Positions 51,012-60,129 are shown, counted from the stretch's first letter. The stretch is 64,000 nt of DNA from Flavisolibacter ginsenosidimutans (GCF_007970805.1 NZ_CP042433.1:3720001-3784000); one strand, 5' to 3'. Program-made: numbers and translations. The notes: generated from the letters alone by a model not told the origin.

Positions 51012-52001
51012 ATGGAATACAGACGAATGGGCAAGACGGGCTTGCAGTTGAGCGTACTTTCTTTTGGCAGTTGGGTTACGTTTCACAAACAAATTGACGA
51101 CAGCATTTCCGATGAACTGATGGGCATTGCTTATGACAACGGCATCAACTTTTTCGACAACGCCGAAGTATACGCTGCCGGTGAAAGCGAAAAAATGATG
51201 GGCCGCGTGTTGAAGAAAAAAAATTGGGACCGTACCTCATACTGTGTAAGCAGCAAAGCGTTTTTTGGCTGGCGCGGAAAGCAAAACAAACCCAATCAAA
51301 CAGGCCTTAGCCGCAAGCATTTGACCGAAGCCTGTCACGAAGCCTTACAGCGGTTGCAGGTTGATTATCTTGACTTGTACTTCTGTCATCGCCCCGACAA
51401 AGCCGTGCCCGTTGAAGAAGTGGTGCGAACGATGAATACTTTAATTCAACAAGGAAAAATTTTGTACTGGGGCACAAGCGAATGGAGCGCCGCGGAAATT
51501 ATGGAAGCGCACCGCATTGCCGCGCAATTGGGTTTGATCGGACCATCGGTGGAGCAACCGCAATACAACCTTTTGCACCGCGAAAAAGTAGAAAAAGATT
51601 ACCTCGATATTTTTCGCACCGTAGGCATGGGAACCACTATTTGGAGCCCGCTTGCCAGCGGCCTGCTCACCGGCAAATACAACAACGGCATACCCGATGA
51701 CAGCCGCTTTGCCTTGGAAGGTTTTGACTGGCTGGTGCGGCAGTGGATGGAGCCTGACAAACTTGCAAAAGTGAAAGAGCTGACAACCTTTGCCGATGAA
51801 TTGGGCGTGCCCGTTGCCACACTTTCCCTTGCGTGGACAATCAAGAATCCGAACGTAACGACAACCATACTCGGAGCCACAAAAAAAGAACAGCTCACCG
51901 AAAATTTAAAAGCATTGGACGCATTGCCGAAACTTACACCCGAGGCAATGAACAGGATTGATGAAATTGTAGGAACAAAACCAGAGTTGCCGGAGTATTG
52001 A
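51012..52001 (+). CDS. Aldo/keto reductase, voltage-gated K+ channel beta-subunit-like
   Basis: A 329-aa TIM-barrel NADPH oxidoreductase. The catalytic tetrad is visible: Asp in FFDNAEVY, Tyr in the same motif, Lys in VSSKAFFGW and His in LYFCHRPDKA. NADPH-binding motifs GTSEWSAAEI and TTILGATKKEQL follow. WSPLASGLLTGKY and the lengths place it in the KCAB/YghZ group. It probably reduces small aldehydes. The single K+ channel in the window is far away and not linked. The gene ends next to the palindromic element copy B, in convergence with the 1,477-aa gene. Confidence 0.9.
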   Translation: MEYRRMGKTGLQLSVLSFGSWVTFHKQIDDSISDELMGIAYDNGINFFDNAEVYAAGESEKMMGRVLKKKNWDRTSYCVSSKAFFGWRGKQNKPNQTGLSRKHLTEACHEALQRLQVDYLDLYFCHRPDKAVPVEEVVRTMNTLIQQGKILYWGTSEWSAAEIMEAHRIAAQLGLIGPSVEQPQYNLLHREKVEKDYLDIFRTVGMGTTIWSPLASGLLTGKYNNGIPDDSRFALEGFDWLVRQWMEPDKLAKVKELTTFADELGVPVATLSLAWTIKNPNVTTTILGATKKEQLTENLKALDALPKLTPEAMNRIDEIVGTKPELPEY

Positions 52002-52134
52002 TCTGAACCGCGATTTGGGAATTAAAAGATTTTGGAAGAAAGAAAAGAGTCGTTCAGTGATGAACGACTCTTGCTTTATAAGATTGTTTTTATTTCCTCC
52101 TAATCCGGACACTCCGCCCAAATCGTGGTTCAGA
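52001..52134. repeat. Palindromic intergenic element, copy B
   Basis: Outer arms TCTGAACCGCGATTTGGG (52002-52019) and CCCAAATCGTGGTTCAGA (52117-52134) pair at 17 of 18 positions. The inner 28-nt palindrome (52045-52072) is identical to copy A. Its reverse complement aligns with copy A along both flanks of the hairpin (for example GGATTA, GAAAT, AAAAC, ATAAAG), so the element is inserted in the other direction. Confidence 0.85.
52045..52072. terminator. Bidirectional terminator hairpin inside copy B
   Basis: A 12-bp perfect stem with a GTGA loop between the convergent aldo/keto reductase and 1,477-aa genes. The T-tract is strongest on the minus strand (TTCTTTCTT). Confidence 0.7.
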
Positions 52135-52136
52135 AA

Positions 52137-55100
52137 TTACTGTTTGATAATTTTCCCGCTATACAAACTTTCGCCCGTTGTCGTTAACCGAATAACGAGC
52201 TGGTAACTGCCTCCGGGCATTGTGCCAATGTTTACTTGTTCGTCGTGCAGCGATGTTGATTTCATTATCACACGTGCGCCAAGGAAGTTGTATAATTCAA
52301 TGCTAACTTTTTCGGCCGTAGGCTGCGAGTACTTGATGTTCACGATGTCTTTTACAAGCGTTGGATAAACCTGCACGCCTATGCCGATGCTGTTCTTCTG
52401 TAGCTTAATGATGTTTGAATACTTCGTTGTGCCCGTTGCACTCACCATCGCCAGGCGATAAAACTGAACGGTGCCCGCTTTGGTGGGATCGGTGAAGCTG
52501 TATTGTTTTTGCGCGGCGCTTCCGCCCTGTGCGTTTACAAAACCGATGGCCGTGAAGTTGCTTCCATCTGTTGATTTTTCAATTGAATAACCCTTGCTGT
52601 CTTCACTCGCAACCGTCCATGCCAATTGACCGTAGTCGTTTTGCAAACGACCGGTGAAACTTAACAGGCTCGTTGGCAAAGGTGAGTTTACGCCGGTTGC
52701 TCCCACTGCAAAACCACTGGCCAAGGCACTTAAGAATTGTCCGGTAGCCGTCCAGTTGGTGCCAACCGAACTCCCAATCATTGTTACGCTTGTTACATCG
52801 TTCACATGCTGGTTCGATGGCGATACATCGGGCACATAAAAGCCGTTCGTAACTCTTACCATTTCTGTATTTGTCCAAGATTTCCCCGTGACAGATGTAT
52901 ACCCGGTCTTTTCCGCATCCGTGTAATACAAGGTGATTTTATATTGGCCGCCTGGGTTGTTACCGTTCTGCGACGGAATGACTTTAAACGACTTCGACGT
53001 AACGTAGTTGGCTGCGTTGTTGCTCCAGAAAGGTTGTGCATACACACTGCCGTTGACCTGCCGGTCTATCTGCACCGTGGTGCAACCATAATCGAGGCTC
53101 GTTAAGTTTTGAATGCGGGCCAGCAACTTGCCGTCTGTTTCGTCATAGAAATAAACGTCTTCATTTGGTCCGAGGTAGGCGGCCTTGGAGCGATTCAAAA
53201 TTGTTTGAACCGGTGTTTCTGTGCGGGCCTGTTCAAAGTATAGCAACGGCCTGTAATAGCTAACAAGGGTTGGTGTGGTAAAGGCGCAGCCATCATCGGT
53301 TGGCACATTGGTGCTCACCGCTCTCACCTGGCAGGTTTGTCCTTTCGGATCGGTTTCTCCTTGTAAGATGTCATCGCCGCTGCCCGCAGGCAAAGCAACC
53401 GGTGCTGCCGGTGGTGCAGCTAAATTGTTGTAACAAAACTGCACGATAATGTTGCTCGTTCCGTCCCAATTAAAGGGCGTTGTCACGGCGAACTTGTTTT
53501 CACCCGCAACGCTGTTAAAGCCTGTGATTGGTGCGGAATACACAGTGGTAAATCCGGCCGTGCTTACAAAGCCTGCGTTCACGTTATTAAGCGATGCCGA
53601 AACAGAACCCATTAAGATAGTCAGTCCCATAAAGGGTTGCACGCTTCCTTTTGTTCCAACTACAAACGATAAGGACGTGATGGGACCGGCTTTCAAACCC
53701 ATTGCCAGCAATTCATCTTTGCGATAGAGATACTGCATCTTTTTATCGCTTTGCGATCCCTGCAAAGGACTGGAGCCGCCAAGGTTTGTATTGTAAATAC
53801 CAGAAGGAATTGAAACGGTTGTTGCCGCTTTCGGAATCTTTAAATAATCATCATCGGCAATGCGGAAATCGTAGGTCTGTTGCATACCGCCTTTTACGGC
53901 GTTGGTTGTTCCGCTGATGGTGTAATCAATCGTGAAGAATTCATTCTGTGCTTCCGTGTTTGCATCGTTGTAAACACGAATCACAAAACTTTGCGGCGCG
54001 TTGCTGCCGCTGGAAAACGTGAGTGTTTTTGGTATGATGTCGTAGTCCTGTCCTTCGGTTGCTGTTGCCGTTGGTGCAACAACATTTAAATTAACCGTTG
54101 CCGTTCCCGTTGGTGCATCGCTGATATACATCGTTACAGGATAATCTTTATAGCCTTTGTCGCAACCGGTTGAAACGTTTGCTGCTGCTTCGCTGCCCGC
54201 GCCACTTGACGTTCCAAAGTTTACGGCAGGTGCGTTTGCTGTGCCGGCAAGTGTTGTTGTGAACAAGCCTCGGCCGTGCGTAGCGGCGGCCATTTGGTTG
54301 CCCACGATTTTCAGCATGTCCACGCGAACGTTGGCGAAACCGCCGTTGGTTGGATTCCATTCTGTAGAGGTTCCAGCTAAATTATCGGTACTCCACACGC
54401 CAAGCTCCGTGGCAATAAAAGCCTGGTGATAATTGCTTGGGTTAAATACCACCCAACGCACCGGCATGTTAGGCAGGTTGCCTTCAACATTTGTCCACGT
54501 TGTGCCACCGTCGAATGTTTCCAGAACGTTTTGCACGTCGTAGTTGGCATAAGTAATGAGCATGTGAGCCTCGTTACCGGGTTCAATCGCAATGCCGGAA
54601 ACAGAGCCCGTGCCCGTGCGAACAATCGTTCCGGCAACAGTGCCCGATGCCGTGTTGGCGCCATCAACGTAAACAATTCTTCCGTTGCTCAAACCAAAGT
54701 AAATACGGTTGGCAACGTTGGGCGATACCGCGACGTGTGTAACGCTTGCGTTCGCAAAATTCGTGACGGTGATCGCATCCATTGATGTTGATGAACTTCG
54801 CGTATCCCAACGCCCAAATTGTCCGCCCACTCTTGTTGAAACGGTTGTATAATCGGCATACAACATTTTTGAAGTGTTGTCCAATGCCGTTGGATTTACA
54901 AATGAACCGTTTGATGAATTGCTCACGGTGCTGTTGAAGGTTACACCACCATCAGTTGAGCGATAGTAATTGTTGTACACGTAAGACGTGAACTGGTAGT
55001 TCGGGTCTTGCTGATCAATATGGCAAAAAGCGCCGTCACCACCCGATGCTTCGCTTGTTGCTTGCGTACCTGTACCGCCGCTAAACTTTTGCGAACCGTT

Positions 55101-56570
55101 GTCCTGCGCACCGGCTAAAAAATAATTTTGATTCGCTGGGTGTTGCGCCACCGCGTAAAACTGCGTCACGTTGTAACCGTTGTTTTTTGCATTAACAGTT
55201 GCAACCGTAACATCGCTAAGTGCCGCGGTAATATTTGGCGACAAAAAGATGCCGCCGTCATTGCCGAAAAGTATTTTATCTGACGAACCGGGGCTAAAAA
55301 CAATCGCGTGTTGATCGGCATGAACAACGGGCAGCAAGGGATAAGCCGTTGCAATGGAGTTGTACCATTTGCTTATGTGTATCCACGTGGCCCCGGCATC
55401 TATTGAACGGTGCAAATCAACTCCGCCAATTACAAGCGATAAAGGATTATTGGGATCAACCGCTACGGGCAAATCATACCAGGCCTGCCCGCGTGTGAAG
55501 TTTGGCGCCGTGGCTACCTGGTCGGTTACAAGCGGCGCCACTCTTGGAGTCCACAATGTACCGGCATTGTTGCTGTACCAAATATTGTTACAATCGTTGC
55601 TGTTGCCATCATGTCCCAACACATACACTGTGTTCGCATCGCTTGGTGCGCAAGCAATGGTAATGCGTTGCATGCCGTTGGTAGCATTGGCCGGCGGTGT
55701 TTTATTTGTCCAGCTTCCGGCATCGCCGGTTGCTGATGTCCAAACAGAGCCTGGAGAAAAGATGCCGATTGAAGCCCACAGGTTTCCGTTTGCCGCAATT
55801 TCTAAATCGGCACCGGGGCCGCCGCCCAAAACCTTTTCCCAGGTAATGCCGCCGTCTTTGCTGCGCATGATGCCACCGGGCGTTGTGGCTGCATACACAT
55901 AACCGTTGTTTGTCACCACAATCTTTTGCACCGTTCGAAAATTGCCATCAGTCGTAGAGGGCAAGTGTTGCCAGGTAGTACCGTTGTCAAGGCTTCGCCA
56001 GATGCCAAAGCCTTGCACGGCATCCACGTTAAAATAACCTTCACCCGTTCCGAAATACATTTTAGCGGGATTGTTTGCTTGTTGTGCAATGGTGGAAACG
56101 GCGAGGTTGTCAAACTGATCGCTGACTTTATTCCATACCGGCGCAACGGCATTGATATCAAGACAACGCCACAGGCCGCCGTCTGCAGCACCGGCATATA
56201 CCGTGCTGTAATCGGCATCGTTCGCATCAAAGAGCAATGATAAAGTTCGTCCGCCGATGTTGTTGGGGCCGCGTTCTACCCAATTAACACCTTGAATGGC
56301 GCGGGATTGTGTTCGTTGTTGCAGGCGTTGTGTGGTGTAATCCATTGCCTGCAAAAGTTTGTAACGCGGCACGTCGCCAGTCACCGGGCTTTTGGTTAAT
56401 TCAAATTCCTGGCGAATGGCTTCTTCAATGTAGCGAAGCTTGTTTCCAGATTCAAGAAGCTCGTTCTCTTCTTCGTTTTCGGTTTTAAAAAGTGTAGGAA
56501 CTTGTGGACGGAAAAAATAAAAAGCGCACAGCAAGGCTGCTGCAAGGCAGGCAAGGGTAAATCTTTTCAT
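52137..56570 (-). CDS. Large secreted beta-propeller protein with Calx-beta region and T9SS sorting domain
   Basis: A 1,477-aa protein. It has an N-terminal hydrophobic signal or anchor (LACLAAALLCAFYFF) and a short charged helix. Residues ~95-770 form sortilin/BNR-type propeller blades (GIWRSLDNGTTW, GIMRSKDGGITWEK, DLHRSIDAGATW, NYYRSTDGGVTF, LETFDGGTTW). About 800-900 is a Calx-beta-like segment (DYDIIPKTLTFSSGSNAPQSFVI). A long beta-rich region follows, and a C-terminal type A sorting domain (VQVYPTLVKDIVNIKY ... GGSYQLVIRLTT) that sends it through the type IX system to the surface. No catalytic residues were recognised; the role is probably adhesion or glycan/protein binding. Confidence 0.85.
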   Translation of the reverse strand: MKRFTLACLAAALLCAFYFFRPQVPTLFKTENEEENELLESGNKLRYIEEAIRQEFELTKSPVTGDVPRYKLLQAMDYTTQRLQQRTQSRAIQGVNWVERGPNNIGGRTLSLLFDANDADYSTVYAGAADGGLWRCLDINAVAPVWNKVSDQFDNLAVSTIAQQANNPAKMYFGTGEGYFNVDAVQGFGIWRSLDNGTTWQHLPSTTDGNFRTVQKIVVTNNGYVYAATTPGGIMRSKDGGITWEKVLGGGPGADLEIAANGNLWASIGIFSPGSVWTSATGDAGSWTNKTPPANATNGMQRITIACAPSDANTVYVLGHDGNSNDCNNIWYSNNAGTLWTPRVAPLVTDQVATAPNFTRGQAWYDLPVAVDPNNPLSLVIGGVDLHRSIDAGATWIHISKWYNSIATAYPLLPVVHADQHAIVFSPGSSDKILFGNDGGIFLSPNITAALSDVTVATVNAKNNGYNVTQFYAVAQHPANQNYFLAGAQDNGSQKFSGGTGTQATSEASGGDGAFCHIDQQDPNYQFTSYVYNNYYRSTDGGVTFNSTVSNSSNGSFVNPTALDNTSKMLYADYTTVSTRVGGQFGRWDTRSSSTSMDAITVTNFANASVTHVAVSPNVANRIYFGLSNGRIVYVDGANTASGTVAGTIVRTGTGSVSGIAIEPGNEAHMLITYANYDVQNVLETFDGGTTWTNVEGNLPNMPVRWVVFNPSNYHQAFIATELGVWSTDNLAGTSTEWNPTNGGFANVRVDMLKIVGNQMAAATHGRGLFTTTLAGTANAPAVNFGTSSGAGSEAAANVSTGCDKGYKDYPVTMYISDAPTGTATVNLNVVAPTATATEGQDYDIIPKTLTFSSGSNAPQSFVIRVYNDANTEAQNEFFTIDYTISGTTNAVKGGMQQTYDFRIADDDYLKIPKAATTVSIPSGIYNTNLGGSSPLQGSQSDKKMQYLYRKDELLAMGLKAGPITSLSFVVGTKGSVQPFMGLTILMGSVSASLNNVNAGFVSTAGFTTVYSAPITGFNSVAGENKFAVTTPFNWDGTSNIIVQFCYNNLAAPPAAPVALPAGSGDDILQGETDPKGQTCQVRAVSTNVPTDDGCAFTTPTLVSYYRPLLYFEQARTETPVQTILNRSKAAYLGPNEDVYFYDETDGKLLARIQNLTSLDYGCTTVQIDRQVNGSVYAQPFWSNNAANYVTSKSFKVIPSQNGNNPGGQYKITLYYTDAEKTGYTSVTGKSWTNTEMVRVTNGFYVPDVSPSNQHVNDVTSVTMIGSSVGTNWTATGQFLSALASGFAVGATGVNSPLPTSLLSFTGRLQNDYGQLAWTVASEDSKGYSIEKSTDGSNFTAIGFVNAQGGSAAQKQYSFTDPTKAGTVQFYRLAMVSATGTTKYSNIIKLQKNSIGIGVQVYPTLVKDIVNIKYSQPTAEKVSIELYNFLGARVIMKSTSLHDEQVNIGTMPGGSYQLVIRLTTTGESLYSGKIIKQ

Positions 56571-56787
56571 GGTGAACGTATAGTTATTAGATAAGGTGAA
56601 TCAGCCTTTCAAAGGAAATAGTAAGCGGTCATCAAAGGATAGAAGAATGGCGGGTTGCCTGTAAGGTTAGTGTGTTTCTCCAGGGGCGGATTAGTAACAA
56701 AGGCGCTCTCATCTATACAAACGTCGAGCCAATTTCACAATTGCTTAACATTGTATGGATATACTGATTTCTCTAAAAACTGGATTT

Positions 56788-57609
56788 ATGAATCTGAAAA
56801 ATAAAACGGCGCTCATCACCGGCGGTAGCCGCGGCATCGGCAAGGCCATTGCCGAAAAACTGGCAAAAGAAGGTTGCAACATTGCGATTGCGGCAAAGAC
56901 AACCGAACCGCATCCCAAACTGGAAGGAACAATTTATACGGCTGCAAAAGAGATTGAAGCAATCGGTGTACAATGCCTGCCCGTGCAATGCGACATCCGG
57001 TTTGAAGAACAACTAAATGCTGCCGTAGCCGAAACCGTGAAGACCTTTGGCGGCCTTGATATTTTAATCAACAACGCAAGCGCCATCAGCCTCACGCCAA
57101 CCGAACATACAGAACCAAAGCGTTTTGACTTGATGACCGGCATTGAAATACGCGGAACCTTTTTTATGTGCAAGGCCTGCATTCCGCACTTGCGCAAAAG
57201 CACCAACGCACACATTTTAAATCTTTCACCGCCACTGAATTTAAATCCAAAATGGTTTGCGCAGCATCTTGCTTACACCGTTGCCAAATACGGCATGAGC
57301 ATGATTGTTCTCGGTCTTGCGGAAGAACTGAAGAAGGATAAAATAGCGGTGAATGCCTTGTGGCCAAAGACGACCATTGCCACAGCGGCCGTGCAAAATT
57401 TATTGGGCGGTGATGCCCTGATGCGCATGAGCCGCAAGACAGATATCGTTGCCGATGCGGCTTATGCAATTGTATCGAAATCGTTTGCGGAATGCACGGG
57501 CAATTTTTTTATTGACGAAGATGTACTGCGCGACGAAGGCATAAATGATTTTGAAAAGTACGCAGTGGATGCTTCGCAGAAGTTGATGACGGATATATTT
57601 TTGGATTGA
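56788..57609 (+). CDS. Short-chain dehydrogenase, HSDL2-like
   Basis: A 273-aa SDR. TALITGGSRGIGKAIAEKLA is the Rossmann TGxxxGIG motif, LDILINNASAIS the NNAS motif, with catalytic Ser in LNLSPPLNL and YTVAK as the YxxxK. The NLSPPLN and ALWPKTTIATAAVQN segments are typical of the hydroxysteroid dehydrogenase-like 2 group, whose substrate is not settled. ATG 56788 is preferred over a start 11 codons upstream. Its stop is 3 bp from the convergent LytTR regulator stop. Confidence 0.9.
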   Translation: MNLKNKTALITGGSRGIGKAIAEKLAKEGCNIAIAAKTTEPHPKLEGTIYTAAKEIEAIGVQCLPVQCDIRFEEQLNAAVAETVKTFGGLDILINNASAISLTPTEHTEPKRFDLMTGIEIRGTFFMCKACIPHLRKSTNAHILNLSPPLNLNPKWFAQHLAYTVAKYGMSMIVLGLAEELKKDKIAVNALWPKTTIATAAVQNLLGGDALMRMSRKTDIVADAAYAIVSKSFAECTGNFFIDEDVLRDEGINDFEKYAVDASQKLMTDIFLD

Positions 57610-57612
57610 GGT

Positions 57613-58329
57613 TTATCGCTTCAAAAGCCGGTTGTTCACCAATTTCTCCATCACCTGGTCTTTTAAATTTCTGCTGATAGGTAAGGCATGTTGCCCAATG
57701 CAAATGCAAGCGCCTTCAATGCTTTCAATTTTTGAAATCGCCACCAAGTAAGATTTGTGGGCTTTGATAAACAGGTTTTGCGGCAGAAATTCTTCAATGG
57801 AATGAAAAGTGAGATAGGTGATGTACTTTTTTTCTTTGGTGTGAACGGTAACGTAATTCTGAAGCGCTTCCACGTACAAAATATCGTCGTAAAAAATCTT
57901 TACCAGTTTGCCGTCAACTTTAATGAACAAGTAATTGGCAGCAGAATCCTGTTGCTGGTTTTGCGTTCGCACGTCGTAATATTCTTTGGCCCGTAATGCC
58001 GCTTTTAAAAAGCGATCAAACGAAATGGGCTTTACCAAATAATCCAAGGCATTCAACTCAAAGCCGTCCAGCGCATATTGCGGATAAGCCGTGGTGAAAA
58101 TTACCGGCGGCGCTTGTTGCAGCGAAGAAAAGAATTGAAGACCGGTGATCTTCGGCATTTGAATGTCGAGAAACAAAAGGTGAACGTTGCCGCTGCTTAC
58201 TTGTTCCGTTGCTTTCAGTGGCGAGTCGGCTTCGCCTGCAAACTGCAAAAAATCCACGTCGCCGATGTATTCCTTCAAACCCTTGCGGGCCAGCGGCTCG
58301 TCGTCAACAACAAAGCAATTCAGTTTCAT
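57613..58329 (-). CDS. LytTR-family response regulator
   Basis: A 238-aa regulator. The receiver domain (residues 1-120) has the acidic pair VDDEPLARKG, phospho-acceptor Asp in LLFLDIQMPK, and a Lys in YLVKPISFDRFL. The C-terminal LytTR DNA-binding domain (about 140-235) has FIKVDGKLVKIFYDDILYVEA and the KAHKSYLVAISKI stretch. It is the partner of the histidine kinase just upstream: its ATG overlaps that stop (ATGA). The target genes are not visible. Confidence 0.92.
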   Translation of the reverse strand: MKLNCFVVDDEPLARKGLKEYIGDVDFLQFAGEADSPLKATEQVSSGNVHLLFLDIQMPKITGLQFFSSLQQAPPVIFTTAYPQYALDGFELNALDYLVKPISFDRFLKAALRAKEYYDVRTQNQQQDSAANYLFIKVDGKLVKIFYDDILYVEALQNYVTVHTKEKKYITYLTFHSIEEFLPQNLFIKAHKSYLVAISKIESIEGACICIGQHALPISRNLKDQVMEKLVNNRLLKR

Positions 58330-59339
58330 GTCAGGAAGAGTTGAAGTTCTACGCCAAACCAGCCGTCGCTTTTTTTGACGGTTAGTTTGTGTTTGTCGGG
58401 ATAAAGAAGTTGAAGCCGTTTTTGCACATTGTCCAAACCAATGCCACCGCTTTCGGCCACCGCTTTTTCTTCTGTTGTGTTGTAAACCGAGAACAGCATT
58501 GAACCGTTTTGCCGCGAGAGATTTATCCGCACTTTGTTTTCTTTGCCGTCGTCAAAATGCGAAAGATGCTTGAACGAGTTTTCCACAAAAGGAATCAGCA
58601 GTAAAGGCTCGATGCTGAACTGCGCTACGTCTTCTTCGCAACAAAATTGAACGGCGGTGTTTGTTCCGGTTCGCAGTTGTTGCAAGCCCACGTAATCTTT
58701 CAAAAAATGAATCTCTTTTTCAATGGCGATGCGTTTGCCGCCGCATTCGTACAACTGGTAGCGCAGCATTTCCGAAAACCGGTGCAGCGCGTCTCTTGCC
58801 TCCGTGTTTTTCTTGTCAATTAAAAAGTAAACCGCGTTTAAGGAGTTGAACAAAAAGTGCGGGTTGATTTGTGCTTTTAAAAAATTCAGTTCGGCCTCCG
58901 CTTTTTCTTTGGCTACGTCGGCCATGCGTTTTTGAAGCTGAATGTAATCAACCGCCGACTTGAGCGCAATGCTGGCCAGCACCAAAAAGGCCTGCGTCAC
59001 AAAATTGTTGTACACCGCCGCCTTCACATTCACAACATCCATTGACTGGCTGAGCACACGGGCTACAAGCAACATTTTTAAAAAACTGCAAACGGCCACA
59101 AGACCGGTGAAGGCAATAGCGAAAAGCCCGTACTTTTTTTTGTACAAAAAACGCGGCACGAGCAAGCCGTTTACGGTGTAAACAAGCAAAGCAAGTTCGG
59201 TTACTTTTATGATCGTTATCCAAACCGCTTGCGCAAGCGTTGAATAATCCTGGTAGCGCAAATAAAGCCACACGGCTGCTGCAAGCAACCAAAACAAAAA
59301 GTGATAACCCTTGCCGGTTGTGTTTTTCGCCGCTATCAT
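58326..59339 (-). CDS. LytS-family sensor histidine kinase
   Basis: A 337-aa membrane kinase of the His_kinase (PF06580) type. About four hydrophobic helices (residues 10-130) lead to a helical linker and the phospho-acceptor region LKAQINPHFLFNSLNAVYFL. An ATP-binding end follows, with LLLIPFVENSFKHLSHF (N box) and GGIGLDNVQKRLQLLY (G box). It has no recognisable input domain apart from the helices. It is coupled to the LytTR regulator by an ATGA overlap. A TAGATTTA promoter-like box precedes the start. Confidence 0.92.
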   Translation of the reverse strand: MIAAKNTTGKGYHFLFWLLAAAVWLYLRYQDYSTLAQAVWITIIKVTELALLVYTVNGLLVPRFLYKKKYGLFAIAFTGLVAVCSFLKMLLVARVLSQSMDVVNVKAAVYNNFVTQAFLVLASIALKSAVDYIQLQKRMADVAKEKAEAELNFLKAQINPHFLFNSLNAVYFLIDKKNTEARDALHRFSEMLRYQLYECGGKRIAIEKEIHFLKDYVGLQQLRTGTNTAVQFCCEEDVAQFSIEPLLLIPFVENSFKHLSHFDDGKENKVRINLSRQNGSMLFSVYNTTEEKAVAESGGIGLDNVQKRLQLLYPDKHKLTVKKSDGWFGVELQLFLT

Positions 59340-59557
59340 ACGCTAAACTAAATCTACAAACTATCGGGCTGATAAGCTTTACACTTCCGGCTGTTTTCCC
59401 TCCGTCAAATGCAAAATGAGGTTACGGGCAATGTTCTGTTTAATGCGTTCGAAAAGATGTATCTGACCGTTTATACGCGGTTATGCCACTCCAAAATCCC
59501 AAACGACGAATTGGTGTAAAATTCAGGTCAATTGAAGCGAAGGCCTCCAAATGAGCG

Positions 59558-59565
59558 TAACTTTA
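59558..59565 (+). promoter_or_regulatory. Candidate -7 box (TAACTTTA) for the DoxX-like gene
   Basis: Near match to TAnnTTTG, with a TTG 23 nt upstream (59532-59534) and the ATG 21 nt downstream. The same TAACTTTA word precedes the GH3 gene (9586). Confidence 0.4.
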
Positions 59566-59586
59566 GGAGAACTAAAATCCAAGGCG

Positions 59587-60039
59587 ATGAATCAACACCT
59601 AATTTCCCGGATCGCCATCTTCCTGTTGTCATTCGTAATGATCTTCTTCGGTGTACAACACTATCTCCACCCCGACATGCTGATAACCAAAGTACCCTCG
59701 TATTTGCCTGGAGGCAAGGTTTGGGTTTATGTGGTGGGCACAGCTTTTATTTTAGCTGCGCTTTCGTTTATGCTGAACGTTTGGGTGCGCACAACCGCTT
59801 ACCTTTTGGCGCTGATGCTGCTCGTTTTTGTATTTACCATTCACCTGCCCAATTACTTTGATACGGCCGACAGGGATTACCAGTACCAGTCGCTGATGAA
59901 CTTTTTAAAAGACCTGGCGCTGGCGGCTTTTGCCTTGTACATTGCCAGTAACGCAAGGCATCAAAAAGTATTGGAAGAAACGTCGCTGGAAGAAGAGGAG
60001 AGAGAGGCGCACCGGAGCATGGATTTAGCCCACGAATAA
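59587..60039 (+). CDS. DoxX-like membrane protein
   Basis: A 150-aa inner-membrane protein with four helices (LLSFVMIFFGVQHYL, VWVYVVGTAFILAALSFML, AYLLALMLLVFVFTIHL, LKDLALAAFALYIAS). The spacing and the F.G..H...P element are those of DoxX/DoxD-like proteins of unknown role, some linked to thiosulfate oxidation or disulfide stress. The last 25 residues are strongly acidic (ETSLEEEEREAH). The ATG at 59587 is preferred to an upstream in-frame start. It converges with lysS across the octad-repeat element. Confidence 0.78.
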   Translation: MNQHLISRIAIFLLSFVMIFFGVQHYLHPDMLITKVPSYLPGGKVWVYVVGTAFILAALSFMLNVWVRTTAYLLALMLLVFVFTIHLPNYFDTADRDYQYQSLMNFLKDLALAAFALYIASNARHQKVLEETSLEEEEREAHRSMDLAHE

Positions 60040-60054
60040 AGGCAAAAGAAATGT

Positions 60055-60124
60055 CGCACGGAGCCAAGGAGCAAAGGAGGGAATAAAGTTTATTTCTCCT
60101 ATTTGTTCTCCTTGGCTCCGTGCG
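60055..60124. repeat. Inverted octad-repeat element between the DoxX-like gene and lysS
   Basis: CGCACGGAGCCAAGGAG (60055-60071) and CTCCTTGGCTCCGTGCG (60108-60124) are perfect 17-nt inverted arms. The inner part adds further GGAGnnAA units every 8 nt on the left and CTCC units on the right, so the 70-bp element can fold into one long hairpin between convergent genes. Confidence 0.8.
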
Positions 60125-60129
60125 AAAAA

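Noticed and set aside
51012..52001. Functional link between the KCAB-like aldo/keto reductase and the K+ channel at 3117
   Set aside because: They are 47 kb apart, and stand-alone KCAB-like reductases are common in bacteria.
52603..55902. Several 60-180-codon frames antisense or out of frame to the 1,477-aa gene
   Set aside because: They are shadows of a long, repetitive coding sequence without their own motifs.
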